Source: Photobacterium obscurum
GTDB lineage: Bacteria; Pseudomonadota; Gammaproteobacteria; Enterobacterales; Vibrionaceae
Direction of reading: 5' to 3'
Length of the DNA: 64,000 bases
Assembly: GCF_026191635.1 (NCBI RefSeq)
Contig: NZ_JAKRRW010000017.1
Location: 53,322 to 117,321 of the forward strand
The translations under genes and the position numbers were made by a program. The notes beneath the pieces are model-generated. The model searched no databases, was not told where the DNA came from, and saw only the letters and a list, made by a program, of their open reading frames with translations. Of the stretch, positions 38,298 to 48,456 are shown one piece after another; the stretch's first letter is position 1; each line of letters opens with the position of its first letter.

Positions 38298-39854
38298 ATG
38301 TTTGAATTCCCACAATTTTCGCGTCAATCCGTCAAAAATGACGTCCTTTCAGGGCTAACTGTAGCCTTGGCCCTAATACCTGAAGCTGTAGCCTTTGCTT
38401 TTGTTGCAGGTGTTGACCCTATGGTCGGCCTATATGCAGCCTTCATCGTTGGTCTGGTTACAGCTGTTTTAGGTGGCCGTCCAGGTATGATTTCTGGTGC
38501 GACAGGTGCGATGGCCGTTGTGATGGTTAGCCTTGTTGCCGAGCACGGTATTCAATATCTATTTGCTGCTATCATGCTGGCAGGTGTGCTGCAGATCCTG
38601 GCTGGGATATTCAAACTGGGTAAATTCATCCGTATGGTTCCTCACCCAGTGATGATTGGTTTTGTTAATGGTTTGGCAATTGTTATTTTCCTTGCCCAGT
38701 TAGGCCAGTTCAAAGTGCCTGATGCCGCGGGCGTAATGCAGTGGATGCAGGGCCAGCAGCTATACCTTATGCTGGGCTTAGTTGCTCTAACCATGTTTAT
38801 TATCCACTTCCTGCCAAAACTGACGACTGCCGTTCCATCTTCTCTGGTTGCCATTATTACGGTTACAGCGCTGGTTCATGGCCTGGATCTTGAGTCTCGT
38901 ACTGTTATCGACTTCGTACGTAGTATGAGCGGTGATGCGAATGCAACCCTAGCAGGTAGCCTACCAACATTTGCGGTGCCTGAAGTGGGCTTTAACATGG
39001 AAACGCTGCAAATCATCTTGCCGTACTCTTTGGTTCTTGCTGCGGTTGGTCTAATTGAATCGCTACTGACGCTAACTGTTATTGATGAAATGACAGGTAC
39101 GCGTGGCCAAGGTAACCGCGAATGTGTCGGCCAAGGCCTTGCGAATGTGACTTGTTCTGTTTTCGGTGCTATGGGTGGTTGTGCGATGATCGGCCAGTCA
39201 ATGATCAACATTAACTCTGGTGGTCGCGGACGCCTGTCCGGAATTACTGGCGCAGTTGGCCTACTGCTGTTTATCTTGTTCGGCTCAGCATTGATCGAAA
39301 TGATCCCGCTGGCAGCACTGGTTGGTGTCATGTTCATGGTAGTTATCGGCACCTTTGAGTGGGCGAGCTTTAAAATGGCGCGTAAGGTACCGAAACACGA
39401 TTTCTTTGCGATTATTTTGGTTACCGGTGTAACTGTTGCAGCCGACCTGGCACTGGCTGTTATCGTTGGTGTGATTTACTCGGCACTTGTTTTTGCCTGG
39501 GATCATGCAAAGCACATCTATGCATCAAGCTATGTTAATGCTGAAGGCTCGAAGGTCTACGAAGTAAACGGTCCGCTATTCTTTGGTTCGGCTTCTCACT
39601 TCCTGGAGCTATTTGACGCGAAGAACGACCCTAAAGATGTGATCATCGACTTTGCTAAGTCACGCGTATCTGACCACTCAGCAATTGAAGCCATCGATAC
39701 GATTGCTGAACGTTATGCAAGCCAAGGTAAAACTCTGCACATTCGCCACCTAAGTACTGAATGCCGTTCACTACTTAAGAAAGCCGGTAACCTGGTTGAA
39801 GTGAATATGCTGGAAGATCCAACCTACAAAGTAGCAACTGATACCTTAGGGTAA
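38298..39854 (+). CDS. SulP-family anion transporter with STAS domain
   Basis: A 518-residue inner-membrane transporter. The SulP core (residues 1 to about 400) has [24 protein letters not shown] near the N-terminus and [10 protein letters not shown] (residues about 69-78), plus the [27 protein letters not shown] segment. A cytoplasmic STAS domain at about 430-518 shows [12 protein letters not shown] and [15 protein letters not shown]. SulP proteins carry sulfate, bicarbonate, dicarboxylates or chloride; the substrate is not evident. A bicarbonate role is plausible for a marine bacterium but unproven. It is monocistronic between two terminators. Confidence 0.92.
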   Translation: MFEFPQFSRQSVKNDVLSGLTVALALIPEAVAFAFVAGVDPMVGLYAAFIVGLVTAVLGGRPGMISGATGAMAVVMVSLVAEHGIQYLFAAIMLAGVLQILAGIFKLGKFIRMVPHPVMIGFVNGLAIVIFLAQLGQFKVPDAAGVMQWMQGQQLYLMLGLVALTMFIIHFLPKLTTAVPSSLVAIITVTALVHGLDLESRTVIDFVRSMSGDANATLAGSLPTFAVPEVGFNMETLQIILPYSLVLAAVGLIESLLTLTVIDEMTGTRGQGNRECVGQGLANVTCSVFGAMGGCAMIGQSMININSGGRGRLSGITGAVGLLLFILFGSALIEMIPLAALVGVMFMVVIGTFEWASFKMARKVPKHDFFAIILVTGVTVAADLALAVIVGVIYSALVFAWDHAKHIYASSYVNAEGSKVYEVNGPLFFGSASHFLELFDAKNDPKDVIIDFAKSRVSDHSAIEAIDTIAERYASQGKTLHIRHLSTECRSLLKKAGNLVEVNMLEDPTYKVATDTLG

Positions 39855-39868
39855 TCAATGCTTTCATA

Positions 39869-39897
39869 AAAACGCCCGCATATGCGGGCGTTTTTTT
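39869..39897 (+). terminator. Terminator of the SulP gene
   Basis: AACGCCCGCA (39871-39880) and TGCGGGCGTT (39883-39892) form a hairpin followed by a T tract. Confidence 0.9.
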
Positions 39898-39905
39898 ATT
39901 GCAAG

Positions 39906-40367
39906 CTAAAAGGTATCCAGTAACCGTTCAGTCGCGTCTTCAATCAGATCCAGCACTTCCTCAAACTCACGAGGGCCACCATAATACGGATCCGGAATTT
40001 CAGTGATCCCGCTATTAGAGTAGCTAAGGTATAACGCCAGCTTAGGCTGATGCTGCACGGGACAGATCGCTTTTAAATCTCTCAAATTAGCTTCGTCAGC
40101 AGCCAAGATAAGATCAAACCGCTCAAAATCATCAGCTTCAACTTGTCGCGCTCGTATACCAGAAAAGCTGTATCCCCTCGCCTCACCAGCGGTCTGGGCA
40201 CGGCTGTCGGGTTGCTCTCCTTGGTGGTAACCGATAGTTCCAGCCGAATCAATGTCCAATTCAACACCTCGGATCCTGGCCTTGGAACGAAGTACCGCTT
40301 CAGCCGTTGGAGAACGGCATATATTCCCCATACAAACAACAAGAACCCTATTCGTATGACTACTCAT
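39906..40367 (-). CDS. Low-molecular-weight protein-tyrosine phosphatase
   Basis: A 153-residue cytoplasmic phosphatase. The P-loop CMGNICRS (C-x5-R-S) is near residues 12-19, and the general-acid Asp is in DPYYGG near the C-terminus. In E. coli, Wzb of this family controls capsule tyrosine kinases, but no kinase or polysaccharide gene lies here. The ATG at 40367 is six bases after GGGAGAG; the ATG at 40373 directly abuts it and is unlikely. Function beyond the catalytic class cannot be read. Confidence 0.9.
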   Translation of the reverse strand: MSSHTNRVLVVCMGNICRSPTAEAVLRSKARIRGVELDIDSAGTIGYHQGEQPDSRAQTAGEARGYSFSGIRARQVEADDFERFDLILAADEANLRDLKAICPVQHQPKLALYLSYSNSGITEIPDPYYGGPREFEEVLDLIEDATERLLDTF

Positions 40368-40477
40368 ACCCATCTCTCCCTACGACAATATGGTGCCATC
40401 ATACAATACCCAAATCTCTTGAGAAGGAGCTTTGGCACAAAGCAGGATACTCTCCCCGCAAAAAGGATGAAGTCTAA

Positions 40478-41176
40478 TTAGCCTTGTTCATTCTCATTAA
40501 TTGTCGCCTGATACGCAGTGAGACGAATGAAGTGGACAATATCCTGAGTGAAACGATCAACCGTCTCCCTGATCTGATCATATTCCAACTCGACGGTATC
40601 ATTCTCCAAGATACCTTTTGCCAAAATCACCCCGACTCGTTCAGCCAGCACCTCGTCAGTCTGACTGTCGACCAACTGTGATTCCACCAAAATTCTGACA
40701 TTCCGATCCCGAGTTCCTAACAGTGCCTTGGCACCGCCAATTAAGGCGCCATACGGCAATACCTCGGTGATCTGTAGATCTTCCATATCGGTGCTTGCAC
40801 GGCTTATCATAACTTTTAAGGTCGCTGCCTGCGGTTGAGGCTTTTCGACCAGCGGAACCCCTTCGCCAAGTTCCTGCGTAAGCCTCTGGGTTAATCGTCC
40901 TGATACCCTTTTCAGAACAGCAGCAGGGATCTGGCGAACAGCTCGGGCATCCTGATGCAATCCAACCGGTTCAATCTTGAGCTTATCGTATTGTGAAATT
41001 TCCAAACTCGGTGATACCCACTGTAAACCGGTTGCATCATGGATATATTCAACCTCTACCATTTGATCGCTGTTCTGGATCAAGCTAGTTGGTTGTTCGC
41101 TGTCTGTCGGCAAACGACTTGAACATCCAGCAATGAACATTACTAGAAAAATAACTGCAAACGCCTTACTGTTCAT
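40478..41176 (-). CDS. DUF3313 lipoprotein
   Basis: A 232-residue envelope protein with a lipoprotein signal peptide (hydrophobic core AVIFLVMFIAGC; lipobox Cys near residue 18, followed by Ser-Ser). The DUF3313 body carries the pattern SPSLEISQYDKLKIEPV, a QELGEGV segment, and TEVLPYGALIGGAK. Residues after the Cys (Ser-Ser) favour outer-membrane sorting. Its function is unknown. It is monocistronic. Confidence 0.85.
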   Translation of the reverse strand: MNSKAFAVIFLVMFIAGCSSRLPTDSEQPTSLIQNSDQMVEVEYIHDATGLQWVSPSLEISQYDKLKIEPVGLHQDARAVRQIPAAVLKRVSGRLTQRLTQELGEGVPLVEKPQPQAATLKVMISRASTDMEDLQITEVLPYGALIGGAKALLGTRDRNVRILVESQLVDSQTDEVLAERVGVILAKGILENDTVELEYDQIRETVDRFTQDIVHFIRLTAYQATINENEQG

Positions 41177-41401
41177 TGAACCTACCCATAATTATTGCCA
41201 ATAATTAATGGAACATCATACCATTAAATGAAGGCAAAGTTATGCGCTCAACTCTGTTTTACGAAACAGTAAAAAACTTTTCTAACTTTACCATTGCCTT
41301 AGTTACTGTAGTGGCGCAAAATTTCTGCTCAATCAACAGCAATACAACTGATACACTGCTGCAGCGGCCCCCCATAGCCAATAACAGGGAGAGTGGCATC
41401 G

Positions 41402-42430
41402 ATGTTTACCATCACCTCACCAGATACTTCGGTATTAGCACAGATCCAGCATAAAATTGACGACAAAACCAAACCACAGGGCTCGTTAGGCCAACTGGAA
41501 GATATTGCGGCCCAACTTGCGCTGATACAACAAGCCGAGTCAATTTCTATTACCCAGCCTCACCTACTCGTTTTTGCAGGCGATCACGGTATCGCACAGC
41601 ATGGACTGAGCATTGCCCCCAGCGAAGTGACCACCCAGATGGTAATGAACTTTCTCGCCGGCGGTGCTGCCATCAACTGTTTCTGCCGAACAAATGACAT
41701 GGCATTAAAAGTTATTGACACTGGAACCAAACTTGAAGCAGATGATCACCCCCAACTTGTTAAGCAGCGACTGGGCAATGGCACAGCAGATTTCAGCCAA
41801 CAGGCGGCAATGTCTGTAGAGACCGCGACCCAAGGACTGATGTTCGGAGCCAGCCTGGTTGCCGACCTGCACCAACAGGGCTGCAACCTAGTCGGCTTTG
41901 GTGAAATGGGGATCGGAAATACCAGTAGTGCAGCCGCCATTATGGCTGCAATACTGAATATTCCTGCCGATGAGTGTGTTGGCCGCGGAACCGGTATTTC
42001 CGACGAACAATTACAGCGCAAGCAGGCACTAATAACCCAGGCGCTTGACTTACACCAATCACAGCTTGAGGACCCGCTAACAATCCTGGCTTGCCTCGGT
42101 GGCTTCGAAATTGCCCAAATCACCGGCGGAATGCTGAAGGCGGCCGAGCTAAAGATGACCATCCTGGTTGATGGTTTCATTTCAACAGCGGCCGCAATGT
42201 TGGCTACCGCCATGCATCCAGAGGCAAACCACTACTTCATATACTGCCACTGCTCTGAAGAATCCGGCCACCAGCGTATGCTGCAGCATCTCGAGGCCAA
42301 GCCCCTTTTTGATCTTGGTCTACGACTTGGAGAAGGTACAGGCGCAGCACTGACACTACCGATGCTCCGCTCGGCCTGTGAGTTTTATAACAATATGGCA
42401 AGTTTCAGCGAAGCCGGAGTAACGGTGTGA
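41402..42430 (+). CDS. cobT: Nicotinate-nucleotide--dimethylbenzimidazole phosphoribosyltransferase
   Basis: A 342-residue enzyme that makes alpha-ribazole phosphate from DMB and NaMN, for the lower ligand of cobalamin. Family segments are KPQGSLGQLEDIA, FAGDHGIAQHG near residue 57, GEMGIGNTSSAAA, GRGTGISDEQL and LRLGEGTGAAL with the catalytic Glu. ATG 41402 with GGGAG upstream is preferred over GTG 41393. It overlaps cobS by four bases. No cobalamin riboswitch box was found upstream. Confidence 0.95.
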   Translation: MFTITSPDTSVLAQIQHKIDDKTKPQGSLGQLEDIAAQLALIQQAESISITQPHLLVFAGDHGIAQHGLSIAPSEVTTQMVMNFLAGGAAINCFCRTNDMALKVIDTGTKLEADDHPQLVKQRLGNGTADFSQQAAMSVETATQGLMFGASLVADLHQQGCNLVGFGEMGIGNTSSAAAIMAAILNIPADECVGRGTGISDEQLQRKQALITQALDLHQSQLEDPLTILACLGGFEIAQITGGMLKAAELKMTILVDGFISTAAAMLATAMHPEANHYFIYCHCSEESGHQRMLQHLEAKPLFDLGLRLGEGTGAALTLPMLRSACEFYNNMASFSEAGVTV

Positions 42431-43266
42431 GTGACCCAAGCGACAAACTAGCACCCTGTACAGACAGTGCGATTGTCAAAACGGCAGATTCAGATACTGT
42501 CGGGCTGAAAAAACAATGGCAGATATTTCTCATTGCTTTGGCATTCTTTACCCGGATCCCGATCCCCGCCAATACACCCTACTCGACGCAGCGCCTAAAT
42601 CAGGCGAACCGCTACTTTGGTGTCGTAGGTATCATTGTCGGTGCAATCAGTGCCGCCGTCTATTTGCTGACGCTAACACTGTTTCCACCAGAGATCGCCA
42701 TCGCCTTTGCCATGGGCTGCAGCCTGCTGGCCACCGGTGCCTTTCATGAAGATGGGCTGGCTGATGTTTTCGACGGCTTTGGCGGCGGGTGGGATGTTGA
42801 ACAAAAGCTCAACATCATGAAAGACTCACGACTTGGTACCTATGGGGCTGCGGCGCTTGTTATGGCGCTTGGCATAAAATGGCTGACCCTCGCAGCTATC
42901 GCAGAAATAGACCCTTTTCTACCTGCACTGCTGCTTGTGGTTATGCATACTTTAAGCAGGATCTGCGCTGCCAGCCTGATTTTTTCATACCCTTATGTAA
43001 GAGCCGATCAAACCAGCAAGGTAAAACCGCTAGCAAATCAACAGAGTCCGCAAGATTTGTGGGTTTTAATTGCGACAGGATTGATTATATTGCTTCTGCT
43101 GCCGCTAAACGCGGCGACAGTGCTGATACTGGTCTTGCTCGCAACCCGGGTGCTGTGCGGGAAATGGTTTGAACACCAGCTTGGCGGCTATACCGGTGAT
43201 TGTCTTGGGGCCACACAGCAGCTTACCGAAATAGCAGGCTACATGGCATTACTCGCACTACTCTAG
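42427..43266 (+). CDS. cobS: Adenosylcobinamide-GDP ribazoletransferase (cobalamin synthase)
   Basis: A 279-residue inner-membrane enzyme that joins adenosylcobinamide-GDP to alpha-ribazole. The acidic signature FHEDGLADVFDGFGGG is near residues 108-123, followed by MKDSRLGTYGA. About six hydrophobic segments are present, and the family C-terminal block GGYTGDCLGATQQ is near the end. It has an N-terminal extension of about 30 residues relative to E. coli CobS. The GTG start overlaps the cobT stop codon as GTGA, so translation is coupled. Confidence 0.95.
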   Translation: MSDPSDKLAPCTDSAIVKTADSDTVGLKKQWQIFLIALAFFTRIPIPANTPYSTQRLNQANRYFGVVGIIVGAISAAVYLLTLTLFPPEIAIAFAMGCSLLATGAFHEDGLADVFDGFGGGWDVEQKLNIMKDSRLGTYGAAALVMALGIKWLTLAAIAEIDPFLPALLLVVMHTLSRICAASLIFSYPYVRADQTSKVKPLANQQSPQDLWVLIATGLIILLLLPLNAATVLILVLLATRVLCGKWFEHQLGGYTGDCLGATQQLTEIAGYMALLALL

Positions 43267-43333
43267 GTGAAACGTAGTCCGGCTACAAAGAATCAAGAGA
43301 TTGACTCGAATTCAGATAGATTAAGGGAAACCA

Positions 43334-43939
43334 ATGGTTGATCAAACCAATAAGGACGAACGATATAAAGCACGCCAGCAAAAAGTGAAAACAGAAGTTG
43401 ATGCGCGTGTTGAGGCCGCACAGGAAGAAAAAGGCCTGTTTCTTATTATTACCGGCAATGGCAAAGGTAAATCGACGTCGGGGTTTGGAACTATCGCCCG
43501 TGCAGTCGGTCATGGCCAGAAGTGCGGCGTCGGTCAGTTTATTAAAGGTACGTGGGACTGCGGCGAACGTAATCTACTCGAAGGGCACGGGGTCAACTTT
43601 GCCGTGATGGCGACCGGATTTACCTGGGAAACCCAGAATAAGGCAGCCGACACTGCAGCCGCACAGGCGACATGGGCCGAGTGTAAGAAGATGCTCGCAG
43701 ATAACAGCTACGATGTCGTACTGCTGGACGAGCTGACCTATATGGTGACCTATGGCTACATCGAGCTAGATGAAGTTGTCGAAGCAATTTCGAACCGTCC
43801 GGCAATGCAGTCAGTAATCGTGACTGGCCGTGGTGCACATCGCTCGTTGATTGAACTGGCCGATACCGTATCCGAAGTTCGCAGCATCAAGCATGCCTTT
43901 GAAAGCGGGATCAAAGCCCGCAAAGGGGTAGATTGGTAA
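43334..43939 (+). CDS. cobO: Corrinoid adenosyltransferase (CobA/CobO/BtuR)
   Basis: A 201-residue ATP:cob(I)alamin adenosyltransferase, of similar length to E. coli BtuR (196). The P-loop GNGKGKSTS is near residue 42, and GQFIKGTWDCGERNLL and DELTYMV follow. It adds the upper adenosyl ligand for salvage and assembly. It is 67 bases after cobS with AAGGGA at its ATG, likely in the same operon. CobU and CobC are not in the window, so the pathway is only partial here. Confidence 0.94.
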   Translation: MVDQTNKDERYKARQQKVKTEVDARVEAAQEEKGLFLIITGNGKGKSTSGFGTIARAVGHGQKCGVGQFIKGTWDCGERNLLEGHGVNFAVMATGFTWETQNKAADTAAAQATWAECKKMLADNSYDVVLLDELTYMVTYGYIELDEVVEAISNRPAMQSVIVTGRGAHRSLIELADTVSEVRSIKHAFESGIKARKGVDW

Positions 43940-43964
43940 TACCAAACTGAATCTTTCTATGAAA

Positions 43965-44001
43965 GTCCGGTCTAGATCTCCAAAGACATCTAGACCGGAC
44001 T
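43965..44001. terminator. Strong hairpin between convergent cobO and cytochrome genes
   Basis: GTCCGGTCTAGAT (43965-43977) pairs perfectly with ATCTAGACCGGAC (43988-44000), extended by A-T pairing. Clear T tracts are lacking, so termination is inferred from position. A copy of the TAATACCAAACTGAA repeat precedes it at 43937-43951. Confidence 0.65.
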
Positions 44002-44006
44002 ACTTT

Positions 44007-46934
44007 CTACTGCGCAGTCGACAAGTAAGTTTTCACTACTTTCTGCAGCTCGATTACCTCAGGCTCCGGAATATTTTCCTCCGGATAGGCATTGCGAACT
44101 TTGTCCGTCAGCCCCTTGGCGAAGACCTGGTAAAGCACCCGAGTCGACACCGTTAGCGGGTACTCTGCATCCTTCGGCAACTCAAACACTTCATTGCGGG
44201 TTTCACCCGATTTAATCCGAGTATCTTTGCCAATCTTCACATAGCGCCAGAAACGCAATCCAACCGGCTTGCCATCCTTATCTACGCCGATCTTGATAAA
44301 CTTGCGGGCGTCTTTCGGGATCACACCGTTTTCCATCACACCACTACTGTAGACACGCTTACCGTTGGCATCGGTCGCAATCACTTCTAGCCACACCTGG
44401 CGGCGCGCCCCACCCGGCATATCATGGCCGGAATTCACATTGGTGATCTTCGCGGTTAGCTGGCTGCCCTGCTTGTCCACCTCAAGGCTCAGCGCCGTCT
44501 TCAGGATATCGACACTCATCTTTTTGTGTTCAGGATTGCGCATACCGGTAAAGAAGTAATTTCCCCCAACCAGGTGATGGGAACGCAGGTTCGACTTCAT
44601 CGGCCCATCATTGGTTGACTGGCCACCGACCTTATTGTCGAAGTCAGTCACATCCTGGGTCATATGACAATCAATACAGGTTTTATGCTGTTTCGGATCA
44701 TTTGGCGCATTAAACGGAGATGCCAGCCACTCACCAAAGTTATCATTGATATTTGCCCCCTGCCCGGTTGTGAATTCGTTATGGCACGTCGCACAATAGA
44801 GCGAACTCTGGTAAAGCTCAGGATTTGAATATGACGCCTTGTGCTGCTCAGGTGAGGCATTGATCTGTTTCTCAGACAGCCACTTCAGCATACTGTTCTT
44901 GGCATCTTCGAACACATAGCTATCACGATCTTTGATGTTGACTGTCATATCAGTGTTACCCCCCGCGTTTTCAGCCTTGGTAACCCGGTGGCAAAATACG
45001 CAGCCTGTTCCTCGTTCACTCACCGACTGGCCATGGGCATAAGCCTCTTTCAGAGACGCTCCGCCTTTCTCCCACATATCACCAAAATCGGTCATCGGTT
45101 TGTTGTCACCATTGATCACCATTTGTGGCGCGTGACAACCACGGCACAACACGCGGAACTCCTCGCCTTCACTTTGCGCGGCAACATCTTCCTGAAAGCG
45201 GTAGTAAGGGTGATCCATATTCATGCCATGGTTTGAATCCGCCCACTGATCGTAAATCGTGGTATGGCAGTCGGCACATTCCGCAGAGTTGATCCACTCA
45301 TCGGGGTGGGTATAACGCTTGTTATCGTCCAGCCGTAACCAGGTCGATAGATATGGCAGGTTTTCCGGCGCACGTACATACTCGTTCAGCGCCGACATCA
45401 TCTTGGCCGCCTCAAGCGGCGGATTCTCAATACTGACTGGCGGTAGTGTTTCTTCGCGAGGATCTCCCCCCATCCCGCCCTGGGTTTTCTGGATGATATC
45501 GATGTAAGCTCCAATCGGATCTCCCGCGATCATTTTACGAACATCAACATGGCCAGTAAGCGCGTTACTGAAACGATCTTTCTTTCCATCTTCCATTAAC
45601 TGACGGTTAGTAAAGTTAAAACCATCTAGGTGGCACGAATTACAGCTCATCCAGAAATCGCCAGCCATTGGAAAATCAGGCGAGTCGGCCATATTGGCAC
45701 TGTTAAATAAAGTTTTACCCTGGCGCAATTGCTTTGGTAGCGGATCGACAGAGACCAAATCAGCAAAATCTGCCTGTGTCAGCTTTACCTTGGCAAACGG
45801 ACCGGCAGCACCGGTATCAAACTTGGCAATATCCAGTGACATTGCATTTTGCACGTAAAGCTCACGTCCGGTAACCAGCAGGCCGCGAGGATTATCACCC
45901 GGGACATTGCGATAGATCTGAGTTGCTTTCACCCCACCCTGAAACTTTTTGCGACGATGACGCTTTTTGTTTTTCTTACCCTGGCGCGACAGGTCAAACA
46001 CCATCAGATCTTCGGACCCGGCCAAGGTAAAGATGATCTTTTTACCGTCATCCGTAAACACGGCATCATGTGGGTTAGAAACAATACGGATCCTGTTGCC
46101 GCTTTCGATGATATTAATTTGCTTAAATAGCTGCTTACGCTCGTCAACAATTTCATGCTCATTCCCTGCCTCCAAGTCGAGGATAGAAACAGTAGGGAAT
46201 ACCGTCGACTGAAACTGAAAATCATGGCCGAATGACCATAGCACATGAGGTAGCCATGCCTGACGTCCATCAGGGGAAATAGCAATATTATCCAATAGAC
46301 GAGGCTTGCCCTGCGGATTCGTTTTGACTGGGTCAGCAGCACTGTCAGCCAGCTGTACAACCTTCTGCAACTGCGGCTGCTCGCCAAGCACGTTGTAAAT
46401 AGAAACCTGACCTGACAGCGAGTGAGTCACCAGCAGGCGACCATCATCGGTAAGTGCCAGCCCTCGCGGGGTAGAAGCCGTGTCCAGTATCAAGGTGACA
46501 TCACCCTCAGTATTGATCACCAGAAGCTTATCACGCTCAAAGCTCGTAACGTAGAACTGCTGATGCCGCGAATCATAAACGACCCCGAATGGTCGCGAAG
46601 GCACTGCTGTTACTCGCTTGGCTTCTAAGCTTTTAGCGTCCAGCAGTACTACCTGATCATTTAAATAATCCGTTGCCAGCAATAGCTTGCCATCGTCAGT
46701 AAGGGCAATTCGACGAATATCTCGGCCGATTGTCGACTCGGCAACAAGGCTGCCACTGTCTCGTGCAAGAAGACTGACGCTTCCAGCATCAAAGTTGGCA
46801 CTAATTATCTGGCTCTTGTCCAAATTAAACAGCATCGAACTACTTTTCTCGATTGCCAATGCCGACTGGCTGAGCAACACCAGCATCAACAATAAAAATC
46901 GTTTCGCAGGCTTATATTTATTTCTTACTATCAT
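44007..46934 (-). CDS. Periplasmic beta-propeller / six-heme cytochrome c fusion
   Basis: About 975 residues. A signal peptide (FLLLMLVLLSQSALA) precedes a YVTN/NHL-type beta-propeller (residues about 40-400; repeated blocks of the form ALTDDGRLLVTHSLSGQVSIY). A cytochrome half follows with six CxxCH heme motifs in order: CNSCH, CADCH, CRGCH, CVFCH, CATCH, CIDCH. A beta-sandwich-like C-terminus follows. The protein should sit in the periplasm or be exported and carry electrons. It is the last gene of the Fur-linked cluster. ATG 46934 or GTG 46946 could be the start. It may receive or donate electrons during iron reduction or oxidation; this is inference. Confidence 0.8.
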   Translation of the reverse strand: MIVRNKYKPAKRFLLLMLVLLSQSALAIEKSSSMLFNLDKSQIISANFDAGSVSLLARDSGSLVAESTIGRDIRRIALTDDGKLLLATDYLNDQVVLLDAKSLEAKRVTAVPSRPFGVVYDSRHQQFYVTSFERDKLLVINTEGDVTLILDTASTPRGLALTDDGRLLVTHSLSGQVSIYNVLGEQPQLQKVVQLADSAADPVKTNPQGKPRLLDNIAISPDGRQAWLPHVLWSFGHDFQFQSTVFPTVSILDLEAGNEHEIVDERKQLFKQINIIESGNRIRIVSNPHDAVFTDDGKKIIFTLAGSEDLMVFDLSRQGKKNKKRHRRKKFQGGVKATQIYRNVPGDNPRGLLVTGRELYVQNAMSLDIAKFDTGAAGPFAKVKLTQADFADLVSVDPLPKQLRQGKTLFNSANMADSPDFPMAGDFWMSCNSCHLDGFNFTNRQLMEDGKKDRFSNALTGHVDVRKMIAGDPIGAYIDIIQKTQGGMGGDPREETLPPVSIENPPLEAAKMMSALNEYVRAPENLPYLSTWLRLDDNKRYTHPDEWINSAECADCHTTIYDQWADSNHGMNMDHPYYRFQEDVAAQSEGEEFRVLCRGCHAPQMVINGDNKPMTDFGDMWEKGGASLKEAYAHGQSVSERGTGCVFCHRVTKAENAGGNTDMTVNIKDRDSYVFEDAKNSMLKWLSEKQINASPEQHKASYSNPELYQSSLYCATCHNEFTTGQGANINDNFGEWLASPFNAPNDPKQHKTCIDCHMTQDVTDFDNKVGGQSTNDGPMKSNLRSHHLVGGNYFFTGMRNPEHKKMSVDILKTALSLEVDKQGSQLTAKITNVNSGHDMPGGARRQVWLEVIATDANGKRVYSSGVMENGVIPKDARKFIKIGVDKDGKPVGLRFWRYVKIGKDTRIKSGETRNEVFELPKDAEYPLTVSTRVLYQVFAKGLTDKVRNAYPEENIPEPEVIELQKVVKTYLSTAQ

Positions 46935-46975
46935 TCGCCTATACACTCACACTACATTCAAGCCAGCGACCGAAA

Positions 46976-48445
46976 TCACTGGCTAATTTGATATACAAAG
47001 AGGCCCCTTTCACCATGGAACCTTGGTTTAAACTCGGCTACTAGCCGCTGACAGCTAAGGCGCGTGCCCGATATACGCCACGCACTTTGAGGATTACGTT
47101 TGTCTGAATTAACCAGTACCACTTGGCTACTGGGATAATACATGTCATAAATTGCGAGACTTCCTAACTGATCGCGGAGCAAATTCACGCTGTAGTTGGT
47201 ACCGACAACCTCTACCTGCGGGTTAGCCTTGATCAAGGCAATGACCTGCTGAATCGGTGCCTGACTTGAAGCTGAAGCAATACTCAGAAACCCCAGCACC
47301 AAGCAGTACAAAATAGAGCCGGCCGCAAGTAGTCCTGCAGTATTTCCCCTCCAGCAACCTGCTTCTGGCTGTTTACCAAGTACGACTAGCTGCACTGGCA
47401 TGACAACCAAAAACAAAAACAATACCGGTGCCCAATGACGCAGGTTGTCAGGATTTTGCCCGAGCGTGATCCAAAGCCAATACAGCCAGGCGATTGCCAC
47501 GATAACAGCCAGATCTTCTCTTTTAATACTCGTGATTATTAGACGAGCGCGACCAGACACAGCTATTTCGAAAAAGCCAAGAGTGACAATAACAAACGAG
47601 ATAACAACCGTGACTAACCCCAGCCAGCCAAAGCCTTTACCCAGAGCCTGTAGCCATTGCCATACACTTGAGCTATCACCTTCGACGGTATTACCCCAGA
47701 TCGCAAAATGTCCCTGGGTAAAGCGGAGCCCTTCTTCGAAATAGGCCGCGCCATCATGAAACCAGATAAAGCTCAGGCTAAGCAGGCCAATCATCGCAAC
47801 GGCACTGCCCGCCTGCAGGTATGCGCGTATTTTCGACCCGGTATAACTCCCCCACCATGGCAGCATCACCATGCCTAATGCCAACGGGAAATAGGATGGT
47901 CGAGACGCAAGCATCAGACCAATCCAAATTCCAACCATGCCATTTTTCTGCTGTATCGCGGCCATTAACGCCAGCATAAACAGCATAATTGCGGCAGAGT
48001 CAGAAAGTCCGCTCAGAGCAATCGAGGCTAGCAGTGGCTGCATTAAGGCCAACAGACAGCCCAAAGTGGCAGCCGCAAGCGAATTCGACAGCAGAAAAAC
48101 CAGCCGAGCGATGAGTAGCGGGATCAGCGTCGCCGATAACAACGAGACCCAGACAGGTGCGATCATCGGCTCGCCCCAGAGAGCCGCCAGTCGGGAAAAA
48201 CCGATAAACGCCGGATATCCTGGGAAATGGGGGCGAAACTCCAACACCGAAAAACGCTCAACCGCCCGAGAGAAATTGAGCGCATCATCACTGGTTAACT
48301 CCAGCGGAAAACTACGTATCCATTGCCACCAAACCACGTAGGCCAAGGTAATTACAATCACATACTTAAGCTTACCAGCCAGATGCCCAAGCTCGCTTGT
48401 GGTCGAGAAAGCTCGCAACTTACCTTGATACCTATCTTGCGACAT
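46976..48445 (-). CDS. Polytopic GT-C-type membrane glycosyltransferase-like protein
   Basis: A 489-residue inner-membrane protein with about 10-12 helices. It has the first-loop acidic motif (LTSDDALNF) followed by FRPHFPGYPAFIGFSRL, as in GT-C/PMT and ArnT-like enzymes that use lipid-linked sugars. The C-terminal 80 residues are soluble and probably periplasmic. The acceptor is unknown. Its position between a small periplasmic protein gene and the cytochrome gene suggests it modifies a component of the system or is a passenger. The start ATG at 48445 has a weak ribosome site, but it is 11 bases after the previous gene. Confidence 0.65.
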   Translation of the reverse strand: MSQDRYQGKLRAFSTTSELGHLAGKLKYVIVITLAYVVWWQWIRSFPLELTSDDALNFSRAVERFSVLEFRPHFPGYPAFIGFSRLAALWGEPMIAPVWVSLLSATLIPLLIARLVFLLSNSLAAATLGCLLALMQPLLASIALSGLSDSAAIMLFMLALMAAIQQKNGMVGIWIGLMLASRPSYFPLALGMVMLPWWGSYTGSKIRAYLQAGSAVAMIGLLSLSFIWFHDGAAYFEEGLRFTQGHFAIWGNTVEGDSSSVWQWLQALGKGFGWLGLVTVVISFVIVTLGFFEIAVSGRARLIITSIKREDLAVIVAIAWLYWLWITLGQNPDNLRHWAPVLFLFLVVMPVQLVVLGKQPEAGCWRGNTAGLLAAGSILYCLVLGFLSIASASSQAPIQQVIALIKANPQVEVVGTNYSVNLLRDQLGSLAIYDMYYPSSQVVLVNSDKRNPQSAWRISGTRLSCQRLVAEFKPRFHGERGLFVYQISQ

Positions 48446-48456
48446 AGCAGAACCGG

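Noticed and set aside
41177..41401. Cobalamin riboswitch upstream of cobT
   Set aside because: The conserved B12-box pattern was not found; the 225 bases show no convincing match.
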